DNA of 64,000 nt, taken from Ailurus styani (Eukaryota > Chordata > Mammalia > Carnivora > Ailuridae). Both the position numbers and the translations under genes were made by a program. Numbering within the stretch: the stretch's first letter is position 1; each line of letters opens with the position of its first letter. The stretch lies in the NCBI GenBank assembly GCA_002007465.1, contig LNAC01000001.1, positions 5,237,460 to 5,301,459 on the forward strand. The letters are read 5' to 3'. Of this stretch, positions 10,285-22,648 are shown piece after piece. The notes beneath the pieces are model-generated. The model was not told the DNA's origin, searched no databases, and saw nothing but the letters and a program-made list of their open reading frames with translations.

Positions 10285-10917
10285 AGCGCCCCGGGGAAGG
10301 TTCTCTGCAGGAAGCCACTCCCCCCCGCACGGAAGGGCCCGTGCGGGCAGGACGTAACCGTCCCGCCGCTGAGCAGGGCGGCGCAGGGCTCGAGAACGTT
10401 CCACGCTGGGCGGCCCAGGCGGAGCCGCGGAGGGCGGCAGCGGGAAGGACAGGCCGTGAAGCGGCGCGGGAGGACTTAGCCCCCCGTGCACCAGGCAGGC
10501 GGCGGAGCCTCGGGGGTGCTGTGGTCCTGCCGCCCTTGGCCCCTGCGCACCTGGCGTCGGTGGCCGGACCTCTCCCGTCGGGAGCTCTTCTCTCCGGCGC
10601 GGTGGGGCCCGGGCCCTGCGCTCTCCAAGAGCAAAGCGGGAAGCACAGCGGAGGCAGGGACGCCGCCAGGGCCTGTCCCGGCCCCAGGCAACTTGCTGGG
10701 CCTTGGGGTCGGCCGCTTCCCGGGCAGGAGGCTCAAGGCTTGGAAGCCGCTTGGCTTGGAGGCACCGAGCCAGGGACTCGGACGAAAGCCCGAAGGGTCG
10801 GTAGACGGGATCACCTTCTCGGCTTGCAGAGCCCTTGAACGGGCCGGTTACCGCGCTTGACGGTGCAAATCGCCCTGGCGGCCGCCGGCTCGGGCGCACC
10901 TCAGGTGGAAGCGCTTG
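10285..10917. promoter_or_regulatory. CpG island, candidate promoter / first exon
   Basis: A strongly GC-rich block, dense in CpG (for example 'gtcccgccgctgagcagggcggcgc', 'ctctcccgtcgggagctc', 'ggcggccgccggctcgggcg'), lies between ordinary AT-balanced flanks. Its right edge carries a near-ideal plus-strand 5' splice donor, CTTG|GTAAGT, with GT at 10918-10919. No TATA box is obvious, as usual for CpG promoters. Frames open on both strands (up to 205 codons minus, 165 codons plus) reflect low stop density and have no recognised domain. A non-coding first exon, a 5'-UTR exon or an orphan CpG island are all possible. Confidence 0.65.
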
Positions 10918-12671
10918 GTAAGTTGCAGGTTTCAGTTAGAAGCATGCGCTTAACTATAATTTAGTCTCACCGGTTGGTCTTTGCCTTGAAAGACCCATTT
11001 AATTATCTTTGCTTAAAACCTACAGGGTGTAAATAGAAGCATCTGTGGAGGGAGACTAAAAAAAATCACAAGTTTGGGGCAAAAAACTGATTTCCGTTCT
11101 TTTCGGTTGACCAAGAAGTATTTCAGGGGTGCTTTGGTTGCAGGCTGGCTGAGAATGTGGTTGTGAGTTTTCTGGAATGCCTCGGGTGCCTTTGGAGCGG
11201 AGCCTTGGGACACAGTGGCTGGTCGTGGGGGCAGCTGGCACTGTGGGGTCAGAGGTTGCTGGCCATCCTGCTTCCAGCCTCGGAGAGGTTCTTGCCTGTT
11301 CAACCCCGGGAGACATCCTGGGACATGGCAGGGAGGGTCCAGCCCCCTGCCCCCGACATGCTGAGTTCCAGCTCCAGAGATGCTGTGCCAAACTCGCGGA
11401 ATTTTGCTTCCATCTTTAAACAAGCCTTGCATGCAATGCGGACCTTATTCTGACTTCCCCCAACTCTGTAGGGGAGGCGTGCTTGTTTATAGATGCCACA
11501 GAAATACAAACCCTGTGAGGGCAGGGATTTTTGTCTCTTTTATTCACTTGTCTGTCCGTAGCAGCCCCAGTTCCCTGGTACTGGGTGGGAAACAGGCCTG
11601 AGAGCGGAGCCGGAGTTCAGACCCGTCACTCCCTTCCTTTCTGTTCCTCACTTTCCGTGACTGTCACGAACGTCTCCCGCTTCTGCAGGAGTAGCTGTGT
11701 GGCTGGGTTAGATGCCTTTCAAGCCCCCCTCCAGGCGGATTCTATGACTCTGCGAAGAATCCATGCAAAGGGCGGACCCCAGCTGGAATGATTCTGCTCT
11801 GATTTTTGAATAGGCTCCCGTGCACCGTTGGCCCTAGAGGCTGGGGACGTTACCGCCTAGCTTTCCTGCTGGTGACCCGACACTTGTGGCCCATCCTGAC
11901 GACCCATGTATCGCTGAAAGGCTGCTCCCAAGCAGAGCCCACCTGGGTACCTGGCAAGGGTCCTCAGTCAGCCTGGGGTGGAGGGGTGTGCGCACCAGAC
12001 TTGGCCGCTCGGGCTTTTCTGATGCCCCTTTGGCCTGGACAGTGCCAGGCTTGTAGGTGGTGGAGGACGTAAGGCTCAGGGAAAGGGTGGGCCATGGGTT
12101 TGGGGCAGAGCCCTGTCTTGTGTCAGGACTGTCTCCCGACTGGTGGAGTCCCTGAAGCCTTGGCACTGGACCTCCCTCTGGAGCAGAGAGCAGCTAAGCA
12201 GGTGCGGTGGGGGGGCGGGGAGGGAGGTGGGAACTACAGCGGTCACTGGGTGTAAGTGCACAGCCCATTATGTGACCGAATTCAGAAGAGAGGGCAAGAC
12301 TCTTCACTGGGGGAGCCGGGCGAATAGAAATCCCAATGTCTTGTTTGGTGGTGATGCTCAGTGGGAGGACAGGCTCAGGTGCATGGCCACACGGAGCCCC
12401 CCCACTGGCCGTGTGGACAGCGTGCTGTCTTCTCCCCAGCCCGGCGCTGGAGCTGCCCCGTCACACTGACTTCTCGAGAGAGCAGAGTGAAACCAATCGG
12501 AAGGTGTCCTTCCTCTCCGGTGTCGCGAAGGCTTCGGGCCCCTGGAACACGCCGGCCCAGCACAACACGGGTCTTCAGACCTGTCCACGCGGCGCTGTGT
12601 GTTTGGTGGGACCCGCTTTGGAACACTTCCTCCACAAGGGGCAACCTCCTCGGGGGTTGGGACCCCAGACT
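10918..12671. other. Low-copy, fairly GC-rich interval downstream of the CpG island
   Basis: No exon is recognised. The string 'cctgtgagggcagggatttttg' at about 11512 is the common end of an old mammalian repeat. A G-rich tract at 12205-12231 has four runs of three or more G and could form a quadruplex. Several overlapping open frames on both strands are unconvincing. Confidence 0.35.
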
Positions 12672-12860
12672 TGGGAGCGGGCAGCTCTGGTTATAGTCCT
12701 GCCTTTGCTGTCAACTGCCCCCCCGGCCCCCCCCGGAAAGTGGGGGCGATACCGATTCCTCCCTTGGAAGACCTTGTGAGGATAAAATGAGACCGTGCAT
12801 AAAAGATGCTTTGCTCCGTGGCTGGCACGTGGTGAGCACTCAGGATTTGCTGTTTGCTAC
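12672..12860 (+). repeat. MIR relic
   Basis: The MIR 3' half is readable: 'cctttgctgtcaactgc', a C-rich insertion, 'accttgtgaggataaaatga', 'ctggcacgtggtgagcactca'. Its sense orientation is clear from the 'gtgagcactcaggatttg' end. Confidence 0.7.
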
Positions 12861-13821
12861 TTTTACTTATTTATTTATTTTGGAAAATAATGGTGTTGAG
12901 TGACGTCATCTACCCGTGACCTCTAAGGGTTCCATTGTCATGAGTCATAAAGTTTTCAGACGTTGCGTTTCATAAGACCTCTCCAACCCTTGTATTCTGT
13001 GGTTTACTTAGAGTGCTCGGTTCCGAAAACCACCTTCTCATGGGTCAGACATTTCAGGAGTGTGAAATTCCTTAGGTCCTAGTTCTTTGGGAAAAGCCAG
13101 AACTGCACGCATGCCTCCCTAGCCTCCAGAAGGCCCAGAGATTTTGACCTTACACGGGAAGAGCTCTGCTGGCTTCATTCTCACACCTGCAGACCCAGAA
13201 GAGGTACATGCTCTCTGTTTAGCACGCTGTGTTCCTGTTGTGTCCAACTAATATTTAATCTTCCACTGCTTGATTTCTTTTGGCATTTTTAAGCATCTCA
13301 TTCCTTGTGACTTTATCTGTGTTTGGGATTATTTTTCCCAGATGCTTTACCTGGCATTGATCCAGCTGGAATCTCATTTCCTTATTTTCTGGCTCTGTTT
13401 ATAATCTCCTTAGGGCCATTTTCCTTATTTGTCTTTCTTCCCTGGTGTTCTTCAAACTGCCCGATTTAGTTATAGGGATGCCACAAGTCAGCAGCACGGT
13501 GTTTGAGATTCCATCTACCCAGCTCTGTGAGGATTTACCCAGCATGCAGGGCTGGATTTTCCTGCTCTGATTTAGTATTTTAAAAAATAAGCCACTCATT
13601 CTATTAAGATATTATCCCCAGCCCATCTGACTCTTGAATAGTTTGTATGTATCTGAATCTTGCCTATAATTGGATGTAATTCAGTTAGTTTAGCCCAGAA
13701 CCAAGTTACATCAATCAATGATATGGTTATGATGAACATACTGGTACACTTTGAATTATTTTTTTTTTCCAAATGCGTGCCTGGATTCAGAGTTCTTTTA
13801 ACTCTGACCTCTGCTTCCTAA
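12861..13821. other. Low-copy interval
   Basis: AT-balanced DNA without recognised repeat or exon. It contains 'ggtgttgagtgacgtcatc', whose TGACGTCA (12901-12908) is a perfect CRE palindrome (CREB/ATF site). Function is unknown. Confidence 0.35.
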
Positions 13822-13880
13822 CGCTTTTTTTTTCTAAAAATCAACTTTTATAATAGCAGTTTTAGATTACAGAAATTATT

Positions 13881-14004
13881 GGGGCACATGGGTGGCTCAT
13901 TCAATTAAGCATCTGACTCTTGGTCTCAGCTCAGTTCTTGATCTCAGGGTCCTGAGTTCAAGCCCTATGTGGAGCCTACTTTAAAAAAAAAGGAAATAAA
14001 TAAA
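13881..14004 (+). mobile_element. Can-SINE (short, older subtype)
   Basis: A sense copy with head GGGGCACATGGGTGGCTCA, 'aagcatctgactcttgg', 'ctgagttcaagccctatgtg' and an A-rich tail. It is flanked by TAGATTACAGAA and TAGATTTACAGAA. It lacks the long CT-rich 3' half of younger copies. It sits in the 3' UTR of the large L1. Confidence 0.9.
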
Positions 14005-15000
14005 TAGATTTACAGAATGAGTACCAGAATAGTACAGACAGTTCCCAAATACCTGTATCAGTACCCTCTGTTGTTGCTATCTTAGATTAATACAGCATAT
14101 TTGTCACAATTCATGCACCAATGTTGCTACAGTATTATTGGTTAAAGTTCATTGTTTATTCGATTTTCGTGGTTTTTACCTAGTGGTCTTTTTTCTGCTC
14201 CAGGGTTCCATCTGTGACCCCACATCACACTGAGTCGTTCTCTCCCCTCAGGCTCCTCTTGGCTGTGAGTTTCTCAGACTTTCCTTGTTTTTGAGCACAT
14301 TGACAGTTTTAAGGAGTACTGGTCCTGTATTTCTGAGAATGGCCTTCAGTTGATTTGATGTTTGATTTGTCTGATGTTTTCTTATGATTGGAATGGGGCT
14401 AGGAAGACAGCAGAGGTGAAGTGCTGTTCTCATCATGTCCTAGCAAGGGTACATACTATCAGTGGGACTCGTTGATGTTGAACTTGACCACCTGGCTGGG
14501 TCATTCTGTGTGTCTCCACACTGTAAAGTTAGGCTCTGTTTCTCCTTTTCCCTCCTGTACTCTCAGGAAGGGAGTCATCATAGGCGGCCTGCTCTTGGGA
14601 GGGAGGGGCTGCACTCCCCTTTCTTAAAGGTGGAATAGTTACATCAATTATTTGGAATTCTTTTGCATGGAAGATTTGTTTACTCTTTTTTATTTTTTAC
14701 TGATTTACTAATTTATTTTCACCATGTGAACTCCACATCTTTATTTTATACGTCGAGTTAATAACCTAAGAGTACTTTATTTTGTCACTCACATTTTTCC
14801 AGTGTTGGCCATTGGGAGTGCTTTCAGTTGGCTCCTATATTCTTAGCTACGCCCCATCCTTCCTTTTTAAGCACTTTCTTGATCTACTGTATTCTTCGGG
14901 CTCATCTTGTATATTTCCTGTCCCAGCCCAAGAATCCGCCGTTTCTCTAAGGAGCCCTGTTTCCTTTCATTGGAGAACGGTATTAGAAATCAACATCTGT

Positions 15001-15191
15001 GGGGCGCCTGGGTGGCTCAGGGGGTTAAGCCTCTGCCTTCGACTCAGGTCATGATCTCAGGGTCTTGGGATCGAGTCCTGCATCGGGCTCTCTGCTCAGT
15101 GGGGAGCCTGCTTCCCCCTCTCCCTCTGCCTCCCTCTCTGCCTACTTGTGATCTCTCTCTCTCTCTGTCAAATAAATAAAATCTTTAAAAA
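15001..15191 (+). mobile_element. Can-SINE with target duplication
   Basis: A complete sense copy from GGGGCGCCTGGGTGGCTCAG to a (CT)n, 'gtcaaataaataaaatc' and A tail. Flanks AAATCAACATCTGT (14987-15000) and AAATCGACATCTGT (15192-15205) differ at one base. It splits the L1 3' UTR. Confidence 0.96.
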
Positions 15192-18100
15192 AAATCGACA
15201 TCTGTGTGCTAGGTGTGCATGGGCTATCATTTCTTTTGGATCCTCTTAGCTGACAGAGCATGTATGTGCGTATAGTAAACCATGTCTAGACACACAGCTA
15301 TAGATATTTCTGTGCGTAGCCATCTGTAGCTGAACGTGAGTTTAGCTTGCTCAGGTCTCCAGCCCTAATCATCTCTGCGTGGATTGTTTGGCCTACTCCC
15401 CTTGCTTATCTGTATTGCCCACTCCAACTTGGGGAACCCGGCCCTATCATGTGTCAGCTGCTCATATAAATGTATCCTGGAATTGTTAACACATATCTCC
15501 ATGGCAAACAGTTCTATCAGCTAAGTTATTTATGTATTGTTGCCTTTGCCTTTGGTCGTACAGCCTCTACTCATTTCCAGGATTTTCTAGGTTTGTACCT
15601 TAGTGCTCGCCCTATTTAGTGAGCTTGTTTCATATATATTTGAATGCGTTTAGATTCTTCTGTCACATTCTGTCTTCCATCTTGGGATTCTGCAATGATT
15701 TTTTTGATAATTTTGTCCAATTACATACATTAAGATTTACTTTTTGTGCTGTCAATTTTATGGGTTTTGACAAATGTCTGTTGTCTTGTACTCAACCATT
15801 ACAATATCAGAGTACTTTTGCTGCCCTAAAAATCCTGTACCCTATCTCCTCCACCTTCCCACCCCCACCTGGAACCCCCTGGCAACCAAACAATAGTTTG
15901 CCTTTTCCAGAATATCATAGAATTGGAATCACGTAGAATGTAGCCTTTTCAGATTGGGTTCTCTCACTTAGCAGTAAGCATTTAGGATTAATTCGTGTCT
16001 TCTCATGATTTGATGGCTCTGAATAACATCCCATTCTATGGATATACCATAATTTGTTTATACATTCACCTGTTGGTGGGCATTTTGGTTGGTTACTTTC
16101 AGTTTTTGTCAATTCTGAATGAAGCTGTCCTAAGTGTGTAGTTTCTTTTGTGTGTGTGAACATAGGTTTTCAGATCATTTTGGTAAATCGAGTGCAATTG
16201 TTCAATCTTACGGCAAGACAGTGTTTAGTTTGTAAGAAACTGCCTTCCAAAGGGTCTGTATCATTTTGCATTTCCAATAGCAATGAGTAAGAGTTACTGT
16301 TGTTCTGAATTCTTTCCAGCAGTGGGTATTGTCAGGGTGTTTTTGATTTGAGCCATTCAAACAGATGTGCACTGGTATCTCATTGAGGTTTTACCTTGCA
16401 ATGCCCTAAGGACAGATGATATTGAGCACTTTTTTATATGCTTATTTGCCATCTCTATATCATTTTTGTTGAGGTGTGTGTTCAGATCTTTGGCCCAGTT
16501 TTTAATTGGGCTGTTTGCTTTCTTACTGCCGAGTTTCACAGTTCTTTGTATATTTGATACAAATCCTTTATCATATATGTATTTTGGAAATATTTCCTCC
16601 TCCTCTGTGGCTTGATCTTTTCACTCTCTTAACAGTGTCTTTAGTTAAAATAAAGGCCAACTCACCAATTTTTTTCCTTTATGGATCATTCCCCTAGTGG
16701 TGTATTTAAAACTTAGCACCAAACCCAAAGTCATGTAGATTTTCTCTGATGTGTTCTTCAAGAAGTTGTATTAGTTTTGCATTTTATGTTTAGGTTCATG
16801 ATCCATTTTTAGTTACTGTTTGTGTAAAGTGTAAGATCTATGTCTGGGTTATTATTTTTGCATATAGTACTGTTGTTGAAAAGACTGTCTTTTGTCAATG
16901 AATTGTCTTTGCTTCTTTGTAAAGGATCAGTTGCCATATTTGTGTGGGTCTCTCTCTGGGCTTTTTATTTTGTTCTACTGATCGTACATGCCTATTCTGT
17001 CATCAATATCATGCTGTCTTGATTAGTCTTATAGTAACTCTTGAAATCAGATAGTGTGACTCTTTGAGCTTTGCGCTTCTTCAGTATTGTGTATACTACT
17101 CTAGTCTTTTGCTTTTTTCCATAGACTTTAGAATTATTGAGATCTACAAAATAGTTTGCTGATATTTTAGTTGGGATTAAGTCAAATCTACACATCGTGT
17201 TGGGAAGAATTTACATTTTTACAGTACTGAGTGTTCCATTCCACAAATGTGGAATCTCTCTCTCTTTATACAGATCTCTGATTTTCATCAGTGTTCTATA
17301 ATTTTCCACATGTCGCTCCTACATGTATTTTGTCAGATTTATACCATGTATTTCATTTTTTGCATGCGATTGTAAATTTATTCCTTTTTCATCTCAAATT
17401 CTGATTGTTCCTTGGTGTTATAAGGAGAGCAGTTGACTTTGGTATATGAAACTTGTAATGTTGCTATACTCTCTTACTAGTTCAAAGAGTTATTTTTTTG
17501 TTCTTTTGGGTTTTTTAAATTTTTCATATTTTCTACTAATAACAAAGTTTTATTTCTTCCTTTCCAAACTGCATACCTTTTACTTCCTTTTCTTATTTCA
17601 TTTTGCTAGATTATACATGTAGTATGATGTTGAATAGGAATGGTGAGAGAGAATATCCTTGTCTTGTTCCTGATTTAGAGAAGAATTGTTCAGTTTCACA
17701 CCATTAAGTATGATATTAACTGTAGGCTTTTTGTAGATGTTCTTTATCAGATTAAGGAACTTTTTTTTTTTTTTTAATCATGAGTGTGGGATTTTGTCAG
17801 ATGCTTTTTTGGTGTCAGTTGATAAAACAGGGTGATTTTTCTTTAGTTTTTTAATGTGGTGGATTACATAGAATTTCAAATGTTGAACCATCTTTGCATT
17901 CCTGGGGTAAATCCCACTGGGTAAATTCCTCCGGTAAATCCCGGAATTTATGCATCGTTGGATCTAATTTTCTAGTATTCTTTGAGGATTTTTGAGTCTG
18001 TGTCTAAGAAAGATACTGGTCTGTAATTTTTCTTTCATGTAATGTCTTATTTGATTTTGTTATTAGGGTAATGCTGACCTCATAAAATAAATTAGGAAAT

Positions 18101-18960
18101 GTTTCCACTGCTTTTATTTTCGGGAAGATATTGTGGAGAAGTGGCATTATTTCTTACTTAAATGTTGGGTAAAGTTCACCCATGAAACTATGTGGATCTA
18201 GCGCTTCTTTTTTGAAAGGGTAATAATTATTAATTCCGTTTTTTAAAAAGACATAGGCTATTCAGCTTGTCTGTATCTCCTTGTGTGAGTTTGTGTTTTA
18301 TAAGGGATTATCATATTTTATCTAAATTATCAAATTTGTGGGCATAGAGTTGTTTGTATCTTCCTTTGTTATACTATCCATATGTATAATATAAAATATA
18401 CATATAATACCCATGGGATATTCATGATAGTGATAGTTTGTATTTTCTCTTTTTTCCTTGGTTACCTTGCCTAGAGCTTTATTAATTTTATTGATCTTTT
18501 GGCTTATAGATTTTTCTTTTATATTTTTCTGTTTATAATTTTATTGATTTCTGCTCTAATTTTTATTATTTCTTTTCCTTTCCTCTAGGATTAACTTGCT
18601 CTTCCTTCTCTAGTTTTTTTAAGATGAATGGTTAGAAAGATTTTTGAAATTACAATTTTCTTCTTTTTTTAACAAGTGTAGTTCAATGCTGTATATTTTC
18701 CTCTAAGCATTGATTTCACTGTGTCCCACAAATCTTGGTAAGTTGTATTCTCAGTTTAGTTTAAAATATTTTTACATTTCTCTTGATACTTCCTCTGGGA
18801 CCCATGTATTATTTACAAGTGTATTGCTTAAATTTCAGAGTTTTGAAATTTTCCAGCTGTATTCCAGCTAGTTTAATTCTTTTGTAGTCTGTGATTTTTT
18901 TTTATTCTTTTAAATTTATTAAGATGTGTTTGGTGACCCAGAATGTAGTCCTCTAGGTAT

Positions 18961-19170
18961 TAATTAATTAATTAATTATATTTGTTTATTTTTTTTGAGA
19001 GAGAAAAAGAGCATGCATGTTGGGGGGGAATGGAGAGGGAGAGAGAGAATATTAAGCAGGCTTCACGCTGAGCTTGGAGACCAACTCAGGGCTTGACCTA
19101 ATGACCCAGAGATGACCTGAGCAGAAATCAAGAGTTGGAGGCTTAACGAGCTGAGCTACCCAGGGGCACC
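18961..19170 (-). mobile_element. Older Can-SINE
   Basis: A TAAT-repeat tail, GA tract, 'attaagcaggcttcacgctg' and a mutated end 'ctacccaggggcacc'. The flanks TCCTCTAGGTAT (18949-18960) and TCCTCTGGATAT (19171-19182) form a decayed target duplication. It lies inside the large L1. Confidence 0.9.
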
Positions 19171-19269
19171 TCCTCTGGATATTTTACACCTTTTTACACT
19201 TTTGTTACACCTTTTTAAACTGTGCTATCTCTCTTAAGAGATTCTGCTTTTCTCATTCTGCACATTTTA

Positions 19270-19478
19270 TTATTTATTTATTTAAAATATTTTATTATTT
19301 ATCTATTTGACAGAGAGAGAGAGAGATCACAAGTAGGCAGAGCAGCAGACAGAGGGAGAGGGGGAAGCAGGCTCCCTGCCGAGGAGAGAGCCCGATCTGG
19401 GGCTCGATCCCAGGACCCTGAGATCATGACTTGAGCTGAAGGCAGAGGCTTAACCCCCTGAGCCACCCAGGTGCCCCA
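19270..19478 (-). mobile_element. Young Can-SINE with perfect 17-bp target duplication
   Basis: Flanked by identical TCATTCTGCACATTTTA at 19253-19269 and 19479-19495. The body is close to consensus. The long perfect duplication marks it as one of the youngest insertions here. It splits the 5' part of the large L1. Confidence 0.96.
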
Positions 19479-19844
19479 TCATTCTGCACATTTTAGTTTG
19501 GAAAGCTTCTATTGACCTATTTTTAAGCTCACTGGTTCTTTACTTGGTCATGTCCATTCTGGGGAGGAACCCATCAAAGACATTCTTCATTTCTGTTACA
19601 ATTTTTGATTTCTTGCATTTCTTTTAAATTTTTCTTAGAATTTCTGTTTCTCTGCTTAGATTTCCCATCTGCTGCTTGTATGTTCATTTTTTCCCCCATT
19701 AGAACACTTAAACATTAATGATAAGTATTTTACATTCTCTATCTGGTAACTCCAACACCTGTGTTACACCTGAGTCTGGTTCTGATCCTTACTTTTCCTC
19801 TTTTAGACTGTGTTTTATTATTGCTGCTGTTTTACCTTGTGATT

Positions 19845-19930
19845 TTTAAGATAAAAGTGAACCATTTTAAAGTGTACAGTTCACCGGCATTCCATGCATT
19901 CACAGTGTTGTGCAGCCATCGCTGGGCATG
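19845..19930 (-). repeat. L1 3'-UTR fragment, antisense
   Basis: 'aaccattttaaagtgtacag', 'ttcaccggcattccatgcat' and 'tcacagtgttgtgcagccatc' match the antisense L1MB-type 3' UTR. It abuts the 5' side of the large L1 and represents a different, short insertion. Confidence 0.65.
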
Positions 19931-20269
19931 AACAGGGTGCACACGTGCAGGATGCATGAAGAAGGTGACCTAAACAAGGCAGGAATGTGCATGGTGGGCT
20001 CTGCACCGCATCTCCAGGGCCAGCAGAGCTCAATAGAGAGTGGTAACCAACTGAGTCTTGAGTGGATAAATGAAAAAAATCAACATCTGTTTTGCTTTTT
20101 TTTTTTTTTTAACTGATATTTGGCTTTAACCTTTTTCAGGACTAGAGCTATGAAGCTTGTTACTTAGCCTAGGGTGTCTCAGACTTCATCAAGCATCAGA
20201 GTCCTTGGAGTTGTTAAAACTGATTGCACATGTCTGGACTGGATTCTGAGATTTTTTTTTCATTCTCTC

Positions 20270-20795
20270 TCTTTTTTAATTAACATATAATGTATTATTT
20301 GTTTCAGGGGTACAGGTCTGTGATTCATCAGTCTTACACAATTCATAGTACTCACCATAGCACATGCCCTCCCAATGTCCATCAGCCAGCCACCCCATCC
20401 CTCCCGTCCCCGCCTCCACTCCAGCAACCCTCACTTTGTTTCCTGAGATTAAGAGTTTCTTATGGTTTGTCTCCCTCTGGTTTCATTCTGTTTCATTTTT
20501 TCCTCTCTTCACCTATGAGCCTCTGCCTTGTTTTTCAAATTCCACATATCAGCGAGATCATACGATAATTGTCTTTTTCCGATTGATTTATTTCTCTTAG
20601 CACAGTACCCTCTAGTTCTATCCATCTTGTTGCAAATGGCAAGATTTCATTTGTTGATGGCTGCATAGTATTCCTTTGTATATATACACCACATCTTCTT
20701 TATCCGTTCATCTACTGATGGACATCTAGGCTCTTTTCATAGTTTGGCTATTGTGGACATTGCTGCTCGAAGCATTGGGGTGCTCTCAGCACTGC
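20270..20795 (-). mobile_element. Carnivore L1 3' end, antisense
   Basis: 'aattaacatataatgtatta', 'caggggtacaggtctgtgat', 'ctttgtttcctgagattaag', 'cgagatcatacgataattgt' and 'ttcctttgtatatatacacc' follow the antisense order of the lineage-specific L1 3' UTR and ORF2 end. It breaks off near 20795 after 'gctgctcgaagcattggggtg', so it is 5'-truncated. Confidence 0.88.
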
Positions 20796-22640
20796 CCAGG
20801 GGGTACTCATGCTGCATACCCTGGGACCACTCTTGGTGTGGCTCTCAGCCCAGTCTCTGGATTCGTACTGAGTGCCCTACGAGTTGGATGGTTTTCTGGT
20901 TACAGCTGCCGCCCCGTGTCTAGTCACCAGGCTTTCCCAGGTGCATGTGCCCTGCAGCTGGAGTGGCGGCTTGATGAAGCATGTATCCCCCACCTTGGCT
21001 GCAGTGGGTTCCTTAGTCCCTATGAGAGGTTATTAAAACCACAGATATAAGTGGCTGGCAGCCCCGATGGGGTCCTACACTGTGAGTCAGAGGTCCCCCC
21101 AAGATCAGGGCGGTGTAAAGCAGATGATGGCGTCTCTGAGGCTGTTTCTCTCTCCATGCCCCAAAAGGACCAGCAAAGGGAAGTTCACTCCATGAACGTG
21201 GGAAGCTACATTGTCATAAGCAGCAGCCTGGAGTCAGTGTGTCACATTTTTACCCCTCTTCTTCCAAAAAATCTCCCTCAGCAGAAAATATTCCAAAAGG
21301 AAGATGTGTATTTTAGATGATCAGACCCATTGGTTTGGTATCAGCCTCTCTTCCTGATACAGGGGTCTGGAGCCGGCATCTCATCTTGAAGAGTCTTCTG
21401 GGTGAAAAGTTCCACTTCCCAGAAGTGATTATTTAAATCAAATGCAGCTGTTATCATCCGAAAGCTGATACCTGTAGACCTTGTAGAGCGGGATGTGAGC
21501 TGGCCACTGGGGCGTCAGCTCTCCGGAGCTCTTCGCCCCCGGCGCATACACAGTCGGGCTCGGAAGACTTAATATTTGAGAGCAATGCTGGTAGTTCCAT
21601 CAGGTTTCTTTTCTGGGTAAGAGGCTAACATATCACACATGTTGGTGAGAGGAATTCAGACCAGGAGCACAAGTCACTGGGACCGAAAATGCATTCAGAA
21701 AATTAGACCAGCCTCCCTCTGTCCAATGTGGCTATTCCATCAAATGTGGACCCTGGGAGTTTTGTTCCCGTTGTCACTGTACCAAAGTTTCAGCAGCCAC
21801 AGTTCTTAGTGTGTTCACGGGGGTCTTGTAAATGGTGAGAACCTTCACGCCCTAAGATCTCATGCTCCAAAGAAGCAATTACAACTTCTAACGTATATTT
21901 TATTAACCTCAGAAATGGAATATGTGACCTGTAGACTCGGGGCATTTGTTTGACATGTCAGTGAGTTTTTATATACACTTAGGCACATGCACGAAACTTG
22001 GTATTCGTGCCAGCTCCTGCCCTCCATCCCCCGCCCCCCACCGCATGGCTGGCTAGACACCATTACGCAGGCTGTGCAGAGGAGGCCAGGGCTGGGGCTG
22101 CCTGGCACCACTGGCTTTCTGTGGTAAGGGAGTTTCCATGGAGCTCCAGGAACCTTCCGTGTGCCAAAGAACATTAAGATTCACCTGAACCCCTCTTCCT
22201 TGGGGTCCGTGGGCCCCAGGACCCCAGATTTCAGTTTGCTCTAGAAGCTTTAAAATGCAACAGCTCTTCTCCACAGGACTGAAAACGTTTTTATGTTTGA
22301 GTCAGGTTCGGAAACTTGTTCTGTTTTAGAAAGTGGGTGACTCTTCTTGTCCCCAGCCCTGAGCTGTTAAATTTATTGCTTCTCTTTTCCTGTAGGTGTA
22401 AGGAATAAATTAGCATACAGCTCTCTCCTAATTGCTTGATTCCAGTTAATCGCCTTTGTGTGTCTGAGTGGTATCTTTTATGTTTGAAGGAATGACGGTG
22501 GAAGCAAGCATGGTGGCTATGTGGGATTAAAATAAAAGCTAACTTTCCTCGATGCTGGATGGAGCCCGCAGTGCCCATCAGTGCAGGCAATCACTGACTT
22601 GCTTGGGTTTCTGTGCTTCAACAACTCACCATGACTGGTT
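20796..22640. other. Low-copy interval
   Basis: No recognised exon. Sequence is of ordinary composition with scattered short open frames on both strands, the longest about 104 codons at 21860-22174 minus. None has a recognisable domain or splice context. Confidence 0.3.
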
Positions 22641-22648
22641 GTCTAGTA

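Larger units (their letters stand above)
13822..19855 (-). mobile_element. Near-full-length ancient L1, antisense, split by four SINEs
   Basis: Read on the plus strand it runs from the L1 3' UTR ('agcagttttagattac', 'gaatagtacagacagttccc', 'ggctcctcttggctgtgag') through ORF2 in reverse ('ggcccagtttttaattgggc' near 16490, 'gaaaagactgtcttttgtc' near 16880, 'tgaccatcttt...cattcctgg' near 17890). It ends in the 5' part ('actccaacacctgtgtta', 'gagtctggttctgatcctt' near 19750-19790). With Can-SINEs at 13881, 15001, 18961 and 19270 removed, about 5.3 kb of L1 remains. Every frame is broken. Copies of this completeness and age are uncommon, since most are 5'-truncated. Confidence 0.8.

Noticed and set aside
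10282..10899. Long open frames on both strands of the CpG island (205 and 165 codons)
   Set aside because: GC-rich DNA has few stop codons. The frames overlap on both strands, are low-complexity in Pro, Arg, Gly and Ala, and show no recognisable domain.
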